64,000 bases of DNA from JAFGDI01 sp963662515 (GTDB lineage: Bacteria; Planctomycetota; Phycisphaerae; Sedimentisphaerales; SM23-30). How positions within the stretch are numbered: the first letter of the stretch is position 1; every line of letters starts with the position of its first letter. Made by a program: the position numbers and the translations under genes. The stretch is from contig OY759675.1 in NCBI GenBank assembly GCA_963662515.1, positions 1,240,001 to 1,304,000 on the forward strand. Reading direction: 5' to 3'. Of this stretch, positions 43,411 to 52,673 are shown piece by piece. The notes under the pieces were generated by a model. The model ran no database searches. It was not told where the DNA came from and worked only from the letters and a program-made list of their open reading frames with translations.

Positions 43411-43436
43411 AAAAAAGCCGGAGGTTTAATCCGGCT
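43411..43436 (-). terminator. Intrinsic terminator for the PEP-CTERM gene
   Basis: On the minus strand AGCCGGA and TCCGGCT form a perfect seven-bp stem followed by eight T, 17 bases after the PEP-CTERM stop. It may also limit transcription from the plus-strand regulator gene. Confidence 0.8.
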
Positions 43437-43452
43437 TGCGTTTGTTGATTTG

Positions 43453-44088
43453 TTACTGTCTGCGGCGTTTGAGGAATAGACCGCCCAGACTTAGCAGGAC
43501 AAGCGTTCCGGGTTCTGGAATGACTTTAACATTCTCATATACTGGATTATATCCGAAATTCGTCTGGTCAAGAAAAGTTATATCAAAAGCCGCGTCATCG
43601 TGCCAATAACCAACGATACCTTTTATCTCATTAAATGAATTGCGTTTCCATATCCAGTTCGGCTTGCAATCAATAATAATATGCTCTTTGTCAGTCACAA
43701 CCTGCTGACTGGCAATTAAATTTATCTGCCCACCGGAGAGATAAGCCATAGAATCTTTCTTTGTAGTTATTAAATTCGTTGCACCGCCGGAAAAGTTAAG
43801 CGTGCTTGAATTTGTTAATAGAATCGACCAGACACCCTTGTCATTACTACTGCTTAACGGCAATGAAGTAGAAAATATGTCTAGTAGTCCATTATTTTCG
43901 ACAGTTATTTTGTATGCCCCTCCATTATCTCTAACCTGTAAATAGCTATATTCAGTCACAGTAACCTGTTCAGCATATTCCCCATCTGATAATAATCCAT
44001 CTGCGGCGTAATTTGATAAATCAACAATAGCTGCTTTTACAGAATGGATAATAACAAAAACAATAATTATTATAGTTAATATTCTCAT
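43453..44088 (-). CDS. PEP-CTERM exported surface protein
   Basis: Exported protein of 211 residues. The ATG at 44088 is chosen because AAGGAG lies eight bases upstream and a signal peptide (MRILTIIIIVFVIIHSVKA) begins there. The C-terminus VIPEPGTLVLLSLGGLFLKRRRQ-type tail has the PEP motif, a membrane helix and an arginine cluster, the PEP-CTERM sorting signal handled by exosortase. The middle is beta-rich with asparagine and serine and is not recognised. It follows the dockerin-bearing gene on the same strand, with a strong hairpin between them. A role on the surface or in matrix is inferred from the tail only. Confidence 0.8.
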   Translation of the reverse strand: MRILTIIIIVFVIIHSVKAAIVDLSNYAADGLLSDGEYAEQVTVTEYSYLQVRDNGGAYKITVENNGLLDIFSTSLPLSSSNDKGVWSILLTNSSTLNFSGGATNLITTKKDSMAYLSGGQINLIASQQVVTDKEHIIIDCKPNWIWKRNSFNEIKGIVGYWHDDAAFDITFLDQTNFGYNPVYENVKVIPEPGTLVLLSLGGLFLKRRRQ

Positions 44089-44102
44089 AAACTGAATCTC
44101 CT

Positions 44103-44147
44103 TAAAAAACATTACCTGCCGTCATTATAAACAATGACGGCAGGTAA
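44103..44147 (-). terminator. 15-bp stem with T run between the two surface-protein genes
   Basis: TTACCTGCCGTCATT pairs perfectly with AATGACGGCAGGTAA around a six-base loop. Read on the minus strand it is followed by GTTTTTTAAGGAG, so a terminator T run sits directly on the ribosome site of the PEP-CTERM gene. It would end most transcripts from the upstream gene or protect its mRNA. Confidence 0.75.
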
Positions 44148-44158
44148 ATTAACTCATT

Positions 44159-46969
44159 TTATTGTTTTTGCATGGATTCTTTTACATCTTCCAGAATATT
44201 ATCAAAGAAATCCAGAATTTCCGTTAAATCTTCGCTATCTTCACAGCCACTTTCAACCTGAGTTACAATCATGGCTTTAAGTTCCTGAATATCTCGCACG
44301 AATATAGCCAGTTCAGCATTGGTCATTTCGGCATAAGGATTAACTTCTTCCTCAATGGGCGTAGTTTCTTCAAGTATCATTTTGCCTGACACTCTCGCCA
44401 ATGGCAAAATATCTGCCGAATTTACTGAAGCTAAAGAAAAACTTTCAGTAGCTGATATTTCAGGCAAAGCCATCATTGTCATTGCTTCAGTGGCAACTGA
44501 CTGACCAGCTCCATACCAGCAAGCCTGCCAGAGCCAGCCATTCGCTGAAACAAACTCTTCCAAGTCGGCAATGTCTATTGCATACTGACTGGAATCGGAA
44601 TCAGCAAGATTACACACCCCAGACCAGTTCAGCGTTGAATTAGGGTCATTCCATGACAAATCGTTTGGATCATGACTCAGCCATGCTCCAGAAATCTGCT
44701 GGAAATCATTCAGATTAACTATGCCATCGGCATTGAAATCTGCTTCACTGACAAAATCTTCATCAGAATAATCACCAGTGCAAGTATGAAGCTCATCAGC
44801 TCCAATTTCTACACCTTCGCCGACAAAGCGAGCTTCGGCATCATAATCGGTCTGCCCGGAATAGTCCAGATAAGGGCTTCCAATATCTTTACAGGGTGAT
44901 GCCGCAGATAAATGATAGTTTTCTGGATTAGGCGTACCGTTGAGATTAGTGATATAAGCAAATCCCGGATTGGTATTGATATTGTTATTAACACTGTTAC
45001 AATCCTGAATACAACAATAAGAAGCAACCATATCTGGCGAAACTCCGCTTATCTGCTTTTGCCCACCATTATTGAAATATATGATACAATTCTGAATATC
45101 TGGATAGGAATAAGTTACGGTATTTGGGTCATTGGGGTCTTGAGCTCTGCCAGAATCACGAAAATATATACCTTCGGCTTTATTATTTGCCAAAGTATTA
45201 TTATGCAAAACAGGTGATTCTGAAGGATAAAGAATACGCAAACCTTGATTGCCTTCATCTTTCATATCACTTTCAGAAATGATGCTATTTTTTACTAAGG
45301 GTACAGAAGTATAACTTCTTATACCATTTTCACCATTCCTCATTATCCAAGAATTTGACACTTCAAGAGTGAAGCCACTTCCTTCGTGATATATACCATC
45401 AGAGAAGTTTTCTTGAATCTTGCAGCGTTCAATAGTTACATTGCCATTGAGGGCATAAATACCATATAATTCACTTTCTTTTATGGAACAATTCTTAAGC
45501 GTAAAGTCAACCGTATTGCCATAGATATTACTGTTAATACCTCTGGCAATCGCCACGCCATCCAGCAGCGTATTATGGCCCATTGTCACAACATTATCGA
45601 TCTCTGACAATAAGTCATCATCAACCTGTCCAGTCAGCAGTGCCTCATAAACCTTCGGATTCCTCGCACTAAAATCACACCCGCCGGTGGGGAAGCCGCC
45701 GTATATCTGCGTTCCTTCCGGCAGGACGAAGCTGTCGTCTTCTTTCTCGCCGGGGAAGTAATTGCCGCTGGCGATATAGATCGTGAACGGACCGCCACAG
45801 GCAGAGTTCTTCGCCTGATACAGTGCCTTACTCAGGCCATCGGTCCCGCTGAAAGCGTTCTGCCAGCTCAAGCCATTGCAAATTCCAGTTGCGTACTGAT
45901 CGACGAAGATTTTATCATAATCGCCCCAGCAGCAAACCGCCGTCTTTTCCACGCTGCGGGCTATTACCTCAACCTCGCAAACGCTGATAAAAGTATTAGG
46001 CTCGGTGTTCGGGTCTGTGACCAGATAATCCCGGCAAACCAGTGCGGTCAGCTCTGTATTATTAACCAACTCCATTCCCGGTATAGCTGCTTCATTTATA
46101 TTTACCTCTATATCCACACAAGCCGTATCGTCCGGAGCTAAATCACCTATCTCCCAGGAATAAGCGTGATAATTCGGGTCATACCATGGGTCTGGTGGAT
46201 ATGAGATCATGTTCTCATCAATAGTCCAGTCAGCATAGGGGTAAGTAACACCCTTATCGAGGTACAGTTTTATAATTGCATCATTATAAGTAATATCAGA
46301 ATCATTTGTAAAACAAATTGTCAGCTTAATATCATCTTCCGGCGACACACACTGACCATCTTCCACATCATCGGAAATGTCAAAATCAATCAGATTCAAC
46401 CCGCCAAAGTTGATATTGTCAATCGCAAAACCATTACCATCTTCCGTACCGCCAATCCGCCACGAGGCAATACCAAAACCCTCAACATAGAAAGTCTGAA
46501 TCCCTGTTTCTGTATTTTCCATCTCACCAAGTTTGTTACCGTTAATATCAAACCATTCCAGCAGGGTTTTTCCCGTCTCATCAAAATAACCTGCGGTAAA
46601 TGAGAACCACGAAACTGTTATCGTCTGCGTGGGATTATATGGATTAACAAAATAACCTTCAATATCACCCATATACCTTTCCGGCTCAAAACCCGCTAAA
46701 ACCGGGGGAAACGGATTGGAACCATCATCAGTAATCCGCGGGTTTTCTCCATCAAAGATTATTCCTAAAGAAGAATATTGATCTGTTATTGCCGTATCCA
46801 TAGCAAACTCATCAAAGGTTATTGGCAGACCAGCCAACCCTGTCGGACTGTTGGCGGTTGCAGCCACCGGCCCGGTACAGGTAGCGCAAGTGCCAAATAT
46901 TTCCTCTGCCCTGACCATCCCGGCAAAAGTCAGAAATAGAAAAACCAATCTCACAAACATTCTCATCAT
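44159..46969 (-). CDS. Secreted beta-helix protein with dockerin-like EF-hands
   Basis: Exported protein of 936 residues with a signal peptide (MMRMFVRLVFLFLTFAGMVRA). Residues about 45-195 resemble the jelly-roll domain often found in planctomycete surface proteins (ITFDEFAMDTAIT, GFAIDNINFGG). A CARDB/DUF11-like beta domain (about 195-330) follows, then a right-handed beta-helix region (about 360-715, GNVTIERCKIQENFSDGIYH and similar coils) starting with the GLSWQNAF segment of pectate-lyase-like folds. Two EF-hand motifs (DFNADGIVNLNDF, and YAIDIADLEEF) at about 745-815 make a dockerin-like module. No catalytic residues are assigned; it may bind polysaccharide. AAGGAG lies five bases before the start. 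Confidence 0.8.
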   Translation of the reverse strand: MMRMFVRLVFLFLTFAGMVRAEEIFGTCATCTGPVAATANSPTGLAGLPITFDEFAMDTAITDQYSSLGIIFDGENPRITDDGSNPFPPVLAGFEPERYMGDIEGYFVNPYNPTQTITVSWFSFTAGYFDETGKTLLEWFDINGNKLGEMENTETGIQTFYVEGFGIASWRIGGTEDGNGFAIDNINFGGLNLIDFDISDDVEDGQCVSPEDDIKLTICFTNDSDITYNDAIIKLYLDKGVTYPYADWTIDENMISYPPDPWYDPNYHAYSWEIGDLAPDDTACVDIEVNINEAAIPGMELVNNTELTALVCRDYLVTDPNTEPNTFISVCEVEVIARSVEKTAVCCWGDYDKIFVDQYATGICNGLSWQNAFSGTDGLSKALYQAKNSACGGPFTIYIASGNYFPGEKEDDSFVLPEGTQIYGGFPTGGCDFSARNPKVYEALLTGQVDDDLLSEIDNVVTMGHNTLLDGVAIARGINSNIYGNTVDFTLKNCSIKESELYGIYALNGNVTIERCKIQENFSDGIYHEGSGFTLEVSNSWIMRNGENGIRSYTSVPLVKNSIISESDMKDEGNQGLRILYPSESPVLHNNTLANNKAEGIYFRDSGRAQDPNDPNTVTYSYPDIQNCIIYFNNGGQKQISGVSPDMVASYCCIQDCNSVNNNINTNPGFAYITNLNGTPNPENYHLSAASPCKDIGSPYLDYSGQTDYDAEARFVGEGVEIGADELHTCTGDYSDEDFVSEADFNADGIVNLNDFQQISGAWLSHDPNDLSWNDPNSTLNWSGVCNLADSDSSQYAIDIADLEEFVSANGWLWQACWYGAGQSVATEAMTMMALPEISATESFSLASVNSADILPLARVSGKMILEETTPIEEEVNPYAEMTNAELAIFVRDIQELKAMIVTQVESGCEDSEDLTEILDFFDNILEDVKESMQKQ

Positions 46970-48636
46970 AAAGACTCCTTACCATAAAATGAAACTATTA
47001 ATAACACCCCGGCCCAACGCCGAAATGCCTAATTACCCAGACATTTTTAGCTTCACAAAAATAAAGCCGGTATGATCCTGCCGTTGTTATATAAATGGGA
47101 GTTTATATTTTTGTTATGAAAGGTTACAGCCAGAACCATACCGAGCCAAAATTGAGTGTCCTATATTAAATGTATAACAACTTCACCAGATTATACAGGT
47201 GCCATAATCAATCGCCCATAAGATAAATAATTATTTTGTAAAACAATGCCTATAAAACAGCATAAACTCCTGTATTAACCCATCGCGCATAAAAAAACAG
47301 AGGCCAACAAGGGCGCTACGCCGTTATGCTCGCAGAAGGTTCGCTAAAACCCGTACAAAGACACAACAAAGCACAGCACCCTCAGCAACCTCTGTTAATA
47401 CACAGGCTCCGAGAGTGCCGCCTAACATTTCTTTGCACGAATTATTTAGCGATTTTCTGCGAAATGTCCAAAACGGTACAATCATTAAATTATCAGACCT
47501 TATTCTGTGAAATTGGCAGAGGAGATTCAAGTAAAAAAATAAATAATTGATATTTGCCCCTTTTTCATGGTGCTTAATCTCTGCCGGTGGTATCAGCCCT
47601 TACGCCGGGCGGGACTTGCGTGGCATCTGGATAAATGGTCTGATAATTTATATGTTTCCATCGCCAACCAAATTTAATTTATCACAGTTGAAACCTTATT
47701 TCCAATTCCGGCTGATAAACCATTGCCAACCATATATATTAAGGACCGCCCGTCCGGCGTAAGGACCAAAATGAGTTTACTTTATCATGCTGACACTGGC
47801 AAGGCTGTGATTCCAATTGGAATCATCATTATTCCAAAAGCACTGTCATTATTCTTCTGGCGTAACGCTTAAGTGGATTTACTTTGCCCCAAAGTGAATT
47901 TACTTTATCGTTCCGCCAAAGGCGGCGCCGTTATTCCAATTGGAATTGCCATTCTGCCAAACGGAATCATCATTCCGCGTTTAGCGGCGCGCTTATTCCA
48001 AACGGAATCATCATTCTGCCAAATGGAATCGCCTTGCCGCGTTTGGCGGAGCCGTTATTCCAATTGGAATCGTCATTATTCCAAACGGAATCGTGGTTCC
48101 GCCTTTGGCGGCGCGGCAAAGTAAATTTACTTTATCACGCCGCGTTTGGCAGAATGGCAAAGTAAATTGCAGTTATCGGAAGTTAAATTGATTTTACCAC
48201 ATTATCAGTACGGAAAACAGCTGGTGTGACCATTTACGGGGCTGGGTGAACCAGATTTTAAGGTTTTTAACCACCGCACACCCGAACTACACGAATAAAA
48301 GGAATTATAAGTTTATTTGGCAAATTATTATCTTGTCGAACCGTATTTGAGATAGATTTATTTTAATAATCGATATTTCGATCATAAAACAAAGTTCGGA
48401 AAGGTTGAAGATGTTGAATTTAATGCCGGGCATAGTTAAACTGTGGCAAATCTCCCGATATGTCGAGATACTCAGCCGGTATATAGCTCTGCGATCACTG
48501 CGTGGCCTTTCTTAAAAACTTCATGCGTTAGCCCTGGTATAGTTCCACTATTAACTTGAAGCATTGCTCATCTACGGTTACAATAACCGCTCGATAGGAC
48601 AAATTAATGATGATCATTGTTTTTTAAGGATTGGAA
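46970..48636. other. Gene-poor 1.67-kb region with a diverged 21-bp array
   Basis: Contains no supported gene. The first 600 bases are AT-rich unique DNA; a TTACGCCGG inverted pair and the diverged array occupy about 47596-48230; then CACCGCACACCCGAACTACA-type repeat DNA and further AT-rich sequence precede the small hypothetical gene. Open frames across the array translate into low-complexity Arg/Ser/Asn-rich peptides and are not credible. Confidence 0.6.
47596..48230. repeat. Diverged relative (P3) of the palindromic 21-bp-array element
   Basis: An inverted pair CCCTTACGCCGGGCGGGA (47599) and CCGCCCGTCCGGCGTAAGG (47746) matches blocks in the arms of P2. The array (about 47800-48178) has a 21-bp period, but the palindromic cores vary: TTCCAATTGGAA, TTCCAAACGGAA, CCGCCTTTGGCGG, AAAGTAAATTTACTTT. 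It begins at CAAAGTGAATTTA (GTAAAGTGAATTT in P1) and ends in AAATTGCAGTTATCGGAA with CGGAAAACAGCTGG, the same right flank as in P1 and P2. The GGTCCCATA arms are missing. Confidence 0.7.
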
Positions 48637-49011
48637 ATGGCCAAATTAGAACTGCATCTTGACGAACTGGCAAATATTCTGCGTAAAAATCACTGGCTGC
48701 CTGATAAGGTAAGCTCGGTTTCTTCTCAGGGTAATAAAATTATAGTTAAGGCTAAAGTGATGTTTACTATTGACCTTACCATAGTTTTTGAATCATTCAC
48801 TGATGGCGTTTTAACCCTCGGAATCGATACTATGCCGCTGGTTAAACCCTTCATTGCAGCTAAAATGAAAGAAGAATCGATCAGTAAGTACGCATCTTAC
48901 GAAAATGACAAGCTCGTTGTTCAGCTTAATAAGCTCCTGGACCGCAAAGTATCAGGGCTTTCCCTTAAGGAACTCAAGTTTAACGATGGCAATCTTGAGC
49001 TGGTCTCCTGA
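48637..49011 (+). CDS. Conserved-looking hypothetical protein
   Basis: Not recognised. The 124-residue product has no signal peptide or membrane helix. It has a helix-first N-terminus (KLELHLDELANILRKNHWL), alternating strands (NKIIVKAKVMFTIDLTIVFES) and a C-terminal KLVVQLNKLLDRKVSGLSLKEL segment, which suggests a compact alpha/beta fold perhaps related to lipid- or ligand-binding domains. AAGGATTGGAA precedes the ATG. A strong terminator follows at 49042, so it is probably monocistronic. Confidence 0.65.
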   Translation: MAKLELHLDELANILRKNHWLPDKVSSVSSQGNKIIVKAKVMFTIDLTIVFESFTDGVLTLGIDTMPLVKPFIAAKMKEESISKYASYENDKLVVQLNKLLDRKVSGLSLKELKFNDGNLELVS

Positions 49012-49041
49012 TCGTGCCTGTTCCTTATTTTGTGTACAGAT

Positions 49042-49078
49042 AAAAAACTGGCTGGCCTCGTGCTTAGCCAGTTTTTTT
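49042..49078 (+). terminator. Intrinsic terminator after the hypothetical gene
   Basis: AAAACTGGCT and AGCCAGTTTT pair perfectly around GGCCTCGTGCTT, followed by seven T in all. Confidence 0.85.
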
Positions 49079-49124
49079 GTTTTTATGCTGAAGTTTTTCC
49101 GCAATGGTTCTATAATCATAACTA

Positions 49125-49144
49125 GTAACCGTGTGAACGGTTAC
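49125..49144. repeat. GTAACCGT-N4-ACGGTTAC palindrome
   Basis: GTAACCGTGTGAACGGTTAC, perfect eight-base arms, about 100 bases upstream of the MEDS gene. Here it stands alone, unlike the copies at 10166 and 18586 that border long-hairpin elements, so it may also be an operator. Confidence 0.55.
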
Positions 49145-49244
49145 AATTATTTGGTCAAATTGGCTAAATTACTCTCATTAATTGTACGACTATAATGGAT
49201 ATAGACGAAACATTTAACTATTTACGCAGAAATGGGGCTGTAAA

Positions 49245-49895
49245 ATGGATAATGAGCATAAAATTTCACTGGGTTTTACCAGTCATTTATTTGAACCGGG
49301 TACTCATGCCTGTCAGATCATTAGTGATGATCAGGAGCGGCAGGATGCGGCTATGAGCTTTTTGATCAGTGGGCTTACTGGTGGTGAGCGAACCGCCTGT
49401 TTTTCTGACCGCTTTATGGAAGGCCCTCTGGCTGACAGTCTGGAAAAGTTGGGCATATCTTACCTTGATGCCTGTAGTAATGGCGATTTTCTCCGCTCTG
49501 CAACGGCGGATGTCTATTTCAAAGAGGGTGTTTTCGACCCTGACAGAACATTAAAATTGCTGGAAGACTATTACTGGCAATCTAAGGCAAGCAATTATAC
49601 TAATGCCAGGGTAATTGGGGAAATGAATCCTGATATCGAGCGAGTTTCTGGTGGAGAGCGATTGTTTGAATATGAATGCCGTGTGAGTATGCTGGTCAAA
49701 AAGGTTCCGGTTACCGCTGTCTGTCAGTATGATGCTAAGGCATTTGATGGTGCGGTTATTATGGATGTCTTAAAAGTTCACCCGTTTATGATCATCAGGG
49801 GGGAAGTGGTTCATAATCCATTCTTCGTACCGCCTGAGGAATATCTTGAAAGTCATGGCTTTAGTTGTGAATGTTGCGGAAATAATAAAAAATGA
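49245..49895 (+). CDS. MEDS-domain sensory protein
   Basis: Soluble protein of 216 residues resembling the MEDS (DcmR-type) sensory domain: it starts HACQIISDDQERQDAAMSFL, contains GGERTACFSDRF, the FDPDRTLKLLEDYYWQ helix, the ARVIGEMNP strand and closes with VTAVCQYDAKAF and LKVHPFMIIRGEVVHNPFF. Such domains are thought to sense hydrocarbon derivatives or work with histidine kinases. A Cys-rich end (CECCGNNKK) is unusual and could bind metal. The PAS histidine kinase starts 44 bp downstream, so the two probably act together. Confidence 0.78.
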   Translation: MDNEHKISLGFTSHLFEPGTHACQIISDDQERQDAAMSFLISGLTGGERTACFSDRFMEGPLADSLEKLGISYLDACSNGDFLRSATADVYFKEGVFDPDRTLKLLEDYYWQSKASNYTNARVIGEMNPDIERVSGGERLFEYECRVSMLVKKVPVTAVCQYDAKAFDGAVIMDVLKVHPFMIIRGEVVHNPFFVPPEEYLESHGFSCECCGNNKK

Positions 49896-49939
49896 CCTTG
49901 TACTTTTTTAGTTATTATTCTCTTGATGAGACAGGATAA

Positions 49940-51868
49940 ATGCCATTAGAAGCAAAAAAACTTGGTCAGCTCCTTCTTATGCAGAGCGTGCTGATAAATC
50001 TGCCCGACCGTAAGTCTATATTCAGTTTTGTCTGTCGCGGTTTGCTTGATGTGCCGGGTGTCGATGGTGTCAGCAGTCACGAGAGAGAGATACCTCCAGA
50101 TAGACACGAGCCTGGCAGTATTTATCTTCCGGTTGGTATTGGTGACTCTCATTTTGGTGTTATTGTTCTGAGTATATCAGATCAGGAATTATACGACAGC
50201 TATAGTGAATATGTCAGGAATTTTGTTTTTACTCTTGGTGTGGTACTGGAAGAGCGGCATCAAAGACAGCTTAATAAAGAGCATAGTGATTTGCTGGAGC
50301 TGCGTGTTGAAGAGCGAACTATGCAGCTATCAAATGAGGTTAAAGAAAGAGAGCTGATCTCGGCGGTTTTGCGTGAAAGTGAGGAAAGATTCCGACTAAG
50401 TATGTTGGCGGCAAACGATGGTATGTTTGATTTTGATATACCTTCCCAAAATGTGACTTACAGCGATCGATGGTTTACTATGCTTGGTTACATGCCAGGC
50501 GAAATGCCGCAGAACTATACTACCTGGAAATCATTATTGCATCCAGATGAACGAGATGCAGTTGAAAAGTATATTCAGGATAATATTGTTGCCAAAAAAC
50601 GCTGGCAGATCGAGTTCAGAATGAAATCTCGTGATGGCAACTGGCGTTGGATATTGGCCAGAGGATTGTGTGTTAAGGTTGATGATGAGGGTAAGCCCCT
50701 ACGGGTTATCGGCACCCATACTGATGTTACTGAGAGGGTTGAAGCTCAGGAAAAGATCAGGCAGTATCAGGATCACCTGGAAACCCTGGTTTTGGAGCGA
50801 ACCAGAGACCTTAAAGAGAAAAATCATGATTTGGAAATTGCTATGGCACGCCTGCAGGAAACGCAGAGCCAGCTTATTTTGTTTGAAAAAATGGGGGCTT
50901 TGCGTCATTTAGTTGCCGGCATAGCTCATGAGATCAATAACCCGCTGGGAGCTATTGAGTCCTCTCGCGAGGTATTATCTGATAATGTCAGAAGTATTAT
51001 AAATCGAATTCCAGATATTGCCCGGTGGCTTAATGAACCGCAAGGTGAACTTTTGTTTGAACTGTTGGATAAAAGTGCCCATTTGCAAAAGGCAGTATTG
51101 GATTTTTCTACCAGAGAAATGCGTCAGATCCGTCAGCGGGTTGAGATATATCTGACAGATAATGACATATCAGAAAGTCAAAAAATGGCTGACTATCTGA
51201 CTGAAATGCGCATTATTGATGATTTGGATCACTTTTTGCCGGTCTTGAAAATGCCCGGCTTCATATACAAACTCGAAGTGATATCCGAGATATTCAGTGT
51301 GTTTATCGCCAGTGAGACTATAAAAACCGCAGTTACAAGAGCTGCCCGTATTGTCAATGCTCTTAATAGCTATATTCGCAAAGATGTTGATCGTGATAGC
51401 GGTGAAAATATCAAAGTACCGATCGATATTAGGAAAAGTCTGGAAAATGTCCTGGTCCTGTTCCAGAGTACCATCAAGAGTGGTATTGAACTGGAACTTT
51501 GCTTTGATAGTGACCTGCCTGTGATCTATGGCATTTCCGATGAGCTTAATCAGGTATGGACCAATATTATTCAGAATGCTGTTCAGGCTATGGATAATGC
51601 TGGTAAACTTACTATTAAGGCTGAGTCAGGAGAAGGTGGGTTGGTCGTTTCTGTTATCGACCATGGCTGTGGTATGACCAAAGAAGTTAAGGATAAAATA
51701 TTTGAACCGTTATTTACCACCCGGCCTGTCGGTGAGGGTATCGGCCTGGGTATGGATATCGTTCATAAGATAGTTGTAAATAAACATAACGGTCATATTG
51801 ATATCCAAAGCGAACCGGGTAAAGGCACCACCGTTTCGGTATTCCTGCCTGTTGGATCAGCAGAGTAA
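49940..51868 (+). CDS. PAS-domain sensor histidine kinase
   Basis: Predicted cytoplasmic kinase of 642 residues with no membrane helix. An N-terminal GAF-like region (about 1-110) and coiled coil (about 115-150) precede a PAS domain with PAC motif (about 150-272, FRLSMLAANDGMFDFDI to GTHTDVTERV), a second coiled coil (272-315), the dimerisation helix with phospho-acceptor H330 in GIAHEINNPLGA, a long insertion (about 345-480), and an ATPase domain with NIIQNAVQAM, DHGCGM and GEGIGLGM. The insertion between the H-box and ATPase is longer than usual. No response regulator is adjacent; the MEDS gene upstream likely supplies the signal. Confidence 0.88.
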   Translation: MPLEAKKLGQLLLMQSVLINLPDRKSIFSFVCRGLLDVPGVDGVSSHEREIPPDRHEPGSIYLPVGIGDSHFGVIVLSISDQELYDSYSEYVRNFVFTLGVVLEERHQRQLNKEHSDLLELRVEERTMQLSNEVKERELISAVLRESEERFRLSMLAANDGMFDFDIPSQNVTYSDRWFTMLGYMPGEMPQNYTTWKSLLHPDERDAVEKYIQDNIVAKKRWQIEFRMKSRDGNWRWILARGLCVKVDDEGKPLRVIGTHTDVTERVEAQEKIRQYQDHLETLVLERTRDLKEKNHDLEIAMARLQETQSQLILFEKMGALRHLVAGIAHEINNPLGAIESSREVLSDNVRSIINRIPDIARWLNEPQGELLFELLDKSAHLQKAVLDFSTREMRQIRQRVEIYLTDNDISESQKMADYLTEMRIIDDLDHFLPVLKMPGFIYKLEVISEIFSVFIASETIKTAVTRAARIVNALNSYIRKDVDRDSGENIKVPIDIRKSLENVLVLFQSTIKSGIELELCFDSDLPVIYGISDELNQVWTNIIQNAVQAMDNAGKLTIKAESGEGGLVVSVIDHGCGMTKEVKDKIFEPLFTTRPVGEGIGLGMDIVHKIVVNKHNGHIDIQSEPGKGTTVSVFLPVGSAE

Positions 51869-52121
51869 AAGAAGTTTACTCCGTATTGCAATGAATTATT
51901 ATGGTCAGGTAGTTAAATGTATGGTTTACTGCCTGATATGGACACATGAAAAGCAAGTGTTATCAAAATATCATAGCCGTTCCCGCTTGTTTGGCAGTTA
52001 GAATTTGGGTGGCAATTTCTTAATATTTTCTATATTCTTGAATTTAGCAGGGTTTTGGATTAGAATGTTAACTTTGATAATAATTTAACGAGATAGATAT
52101 ACAGTTAACAGATTACGATCA

Positions 52122-52673
52122 ATGACAAAAATACACGAAATCGATGGCTTGCAATTCCATGAAATAGTGAGTTCGCAGCAGATCGGTCTGGCTGTCAAAA
52201 AGCTGGCGGACCAGATTACTGCCGACTATCAAAGCACCAATAAGGTGGTTATACTGACCGTTTTAGAGGGTGGTCGTAATTTTTCTGATGCTCTGCTTGA
52301 TGAGCTGGCTGATGCCAAATTTGAGCATGTAGAAGTAAAGGCCTCAAGCTATAATGGAACTACCAGATCGACTGGCATTGTTCGTTTTGAAGGACTTATG
52401 CAGTTGAATCTGCTTGGCTGTGATGTTCTTATTGTCGATGATGTTTATGATACCGGGGCTACTCTGGCCAATCTTATCTTTAAGATTACCAGTTTTTGTC
52501 CTCGAAGCGTAAAGGTTGCCGTAATGTTCGATAAGAAACGCTCTCACGATCGAAAAGTAAAAATAAATTATATAGGTATGGAAGTTCCGGATGTATTTCT
52601 GGTAGGGTTCGGTCTTGATTATCAGGAAAAATATCGTGACCTGCCTTTCCTGGCGCAACTCATCTTGGAATAA
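52122..52673 (+). CDS. hpt: Hypoxanthine phosphoribosyltransferase
   Basis: Purine-salvage enzyme of 183 residues that makes IMP or GMP from the base and PRPP. The PRPP-binding motif is VLIVDDVYDTGATL; VLEGGRNFSDALL and VEVKASSYNGTTRSTG match the substrate-loop regions, and PDVFLVGFGLDYQEKYRDLPF closes the family pattern. Length is typical. Its stop TAA overlaps the ATG of rsmB (TAATG), so the two are translationally coupled. Confidence 0.93.
   Translation: MTKIHEIDGLQFHEIVSSQQIGLAVKKLADQITADYQSTNKVVILTVLEGGRNFSDALLDELADAKFEHVEVKASSYNGTTRSTGIVRFEGLMQLNLLGCDVLIVDDVYDTGATLANLIFKITSFCPRSVKVAVMFDKKRSHDRKVKINYIGMEVPDVFLVGFGLDYQEKYRDLPFLAQLILE

Noticed and set aside
43208..43429. 73-residue open frame after the fusion regulator
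   Set aside because: No ribosome site or recognisable sequence; it runs into the terminator for the opposite gene.
47884..48165. Arg/Ser/Asn-rich open frame over the diverged array
   Set aside because: By-product of 21-bp periodicity; overlapping frames on the same strand are equally open.
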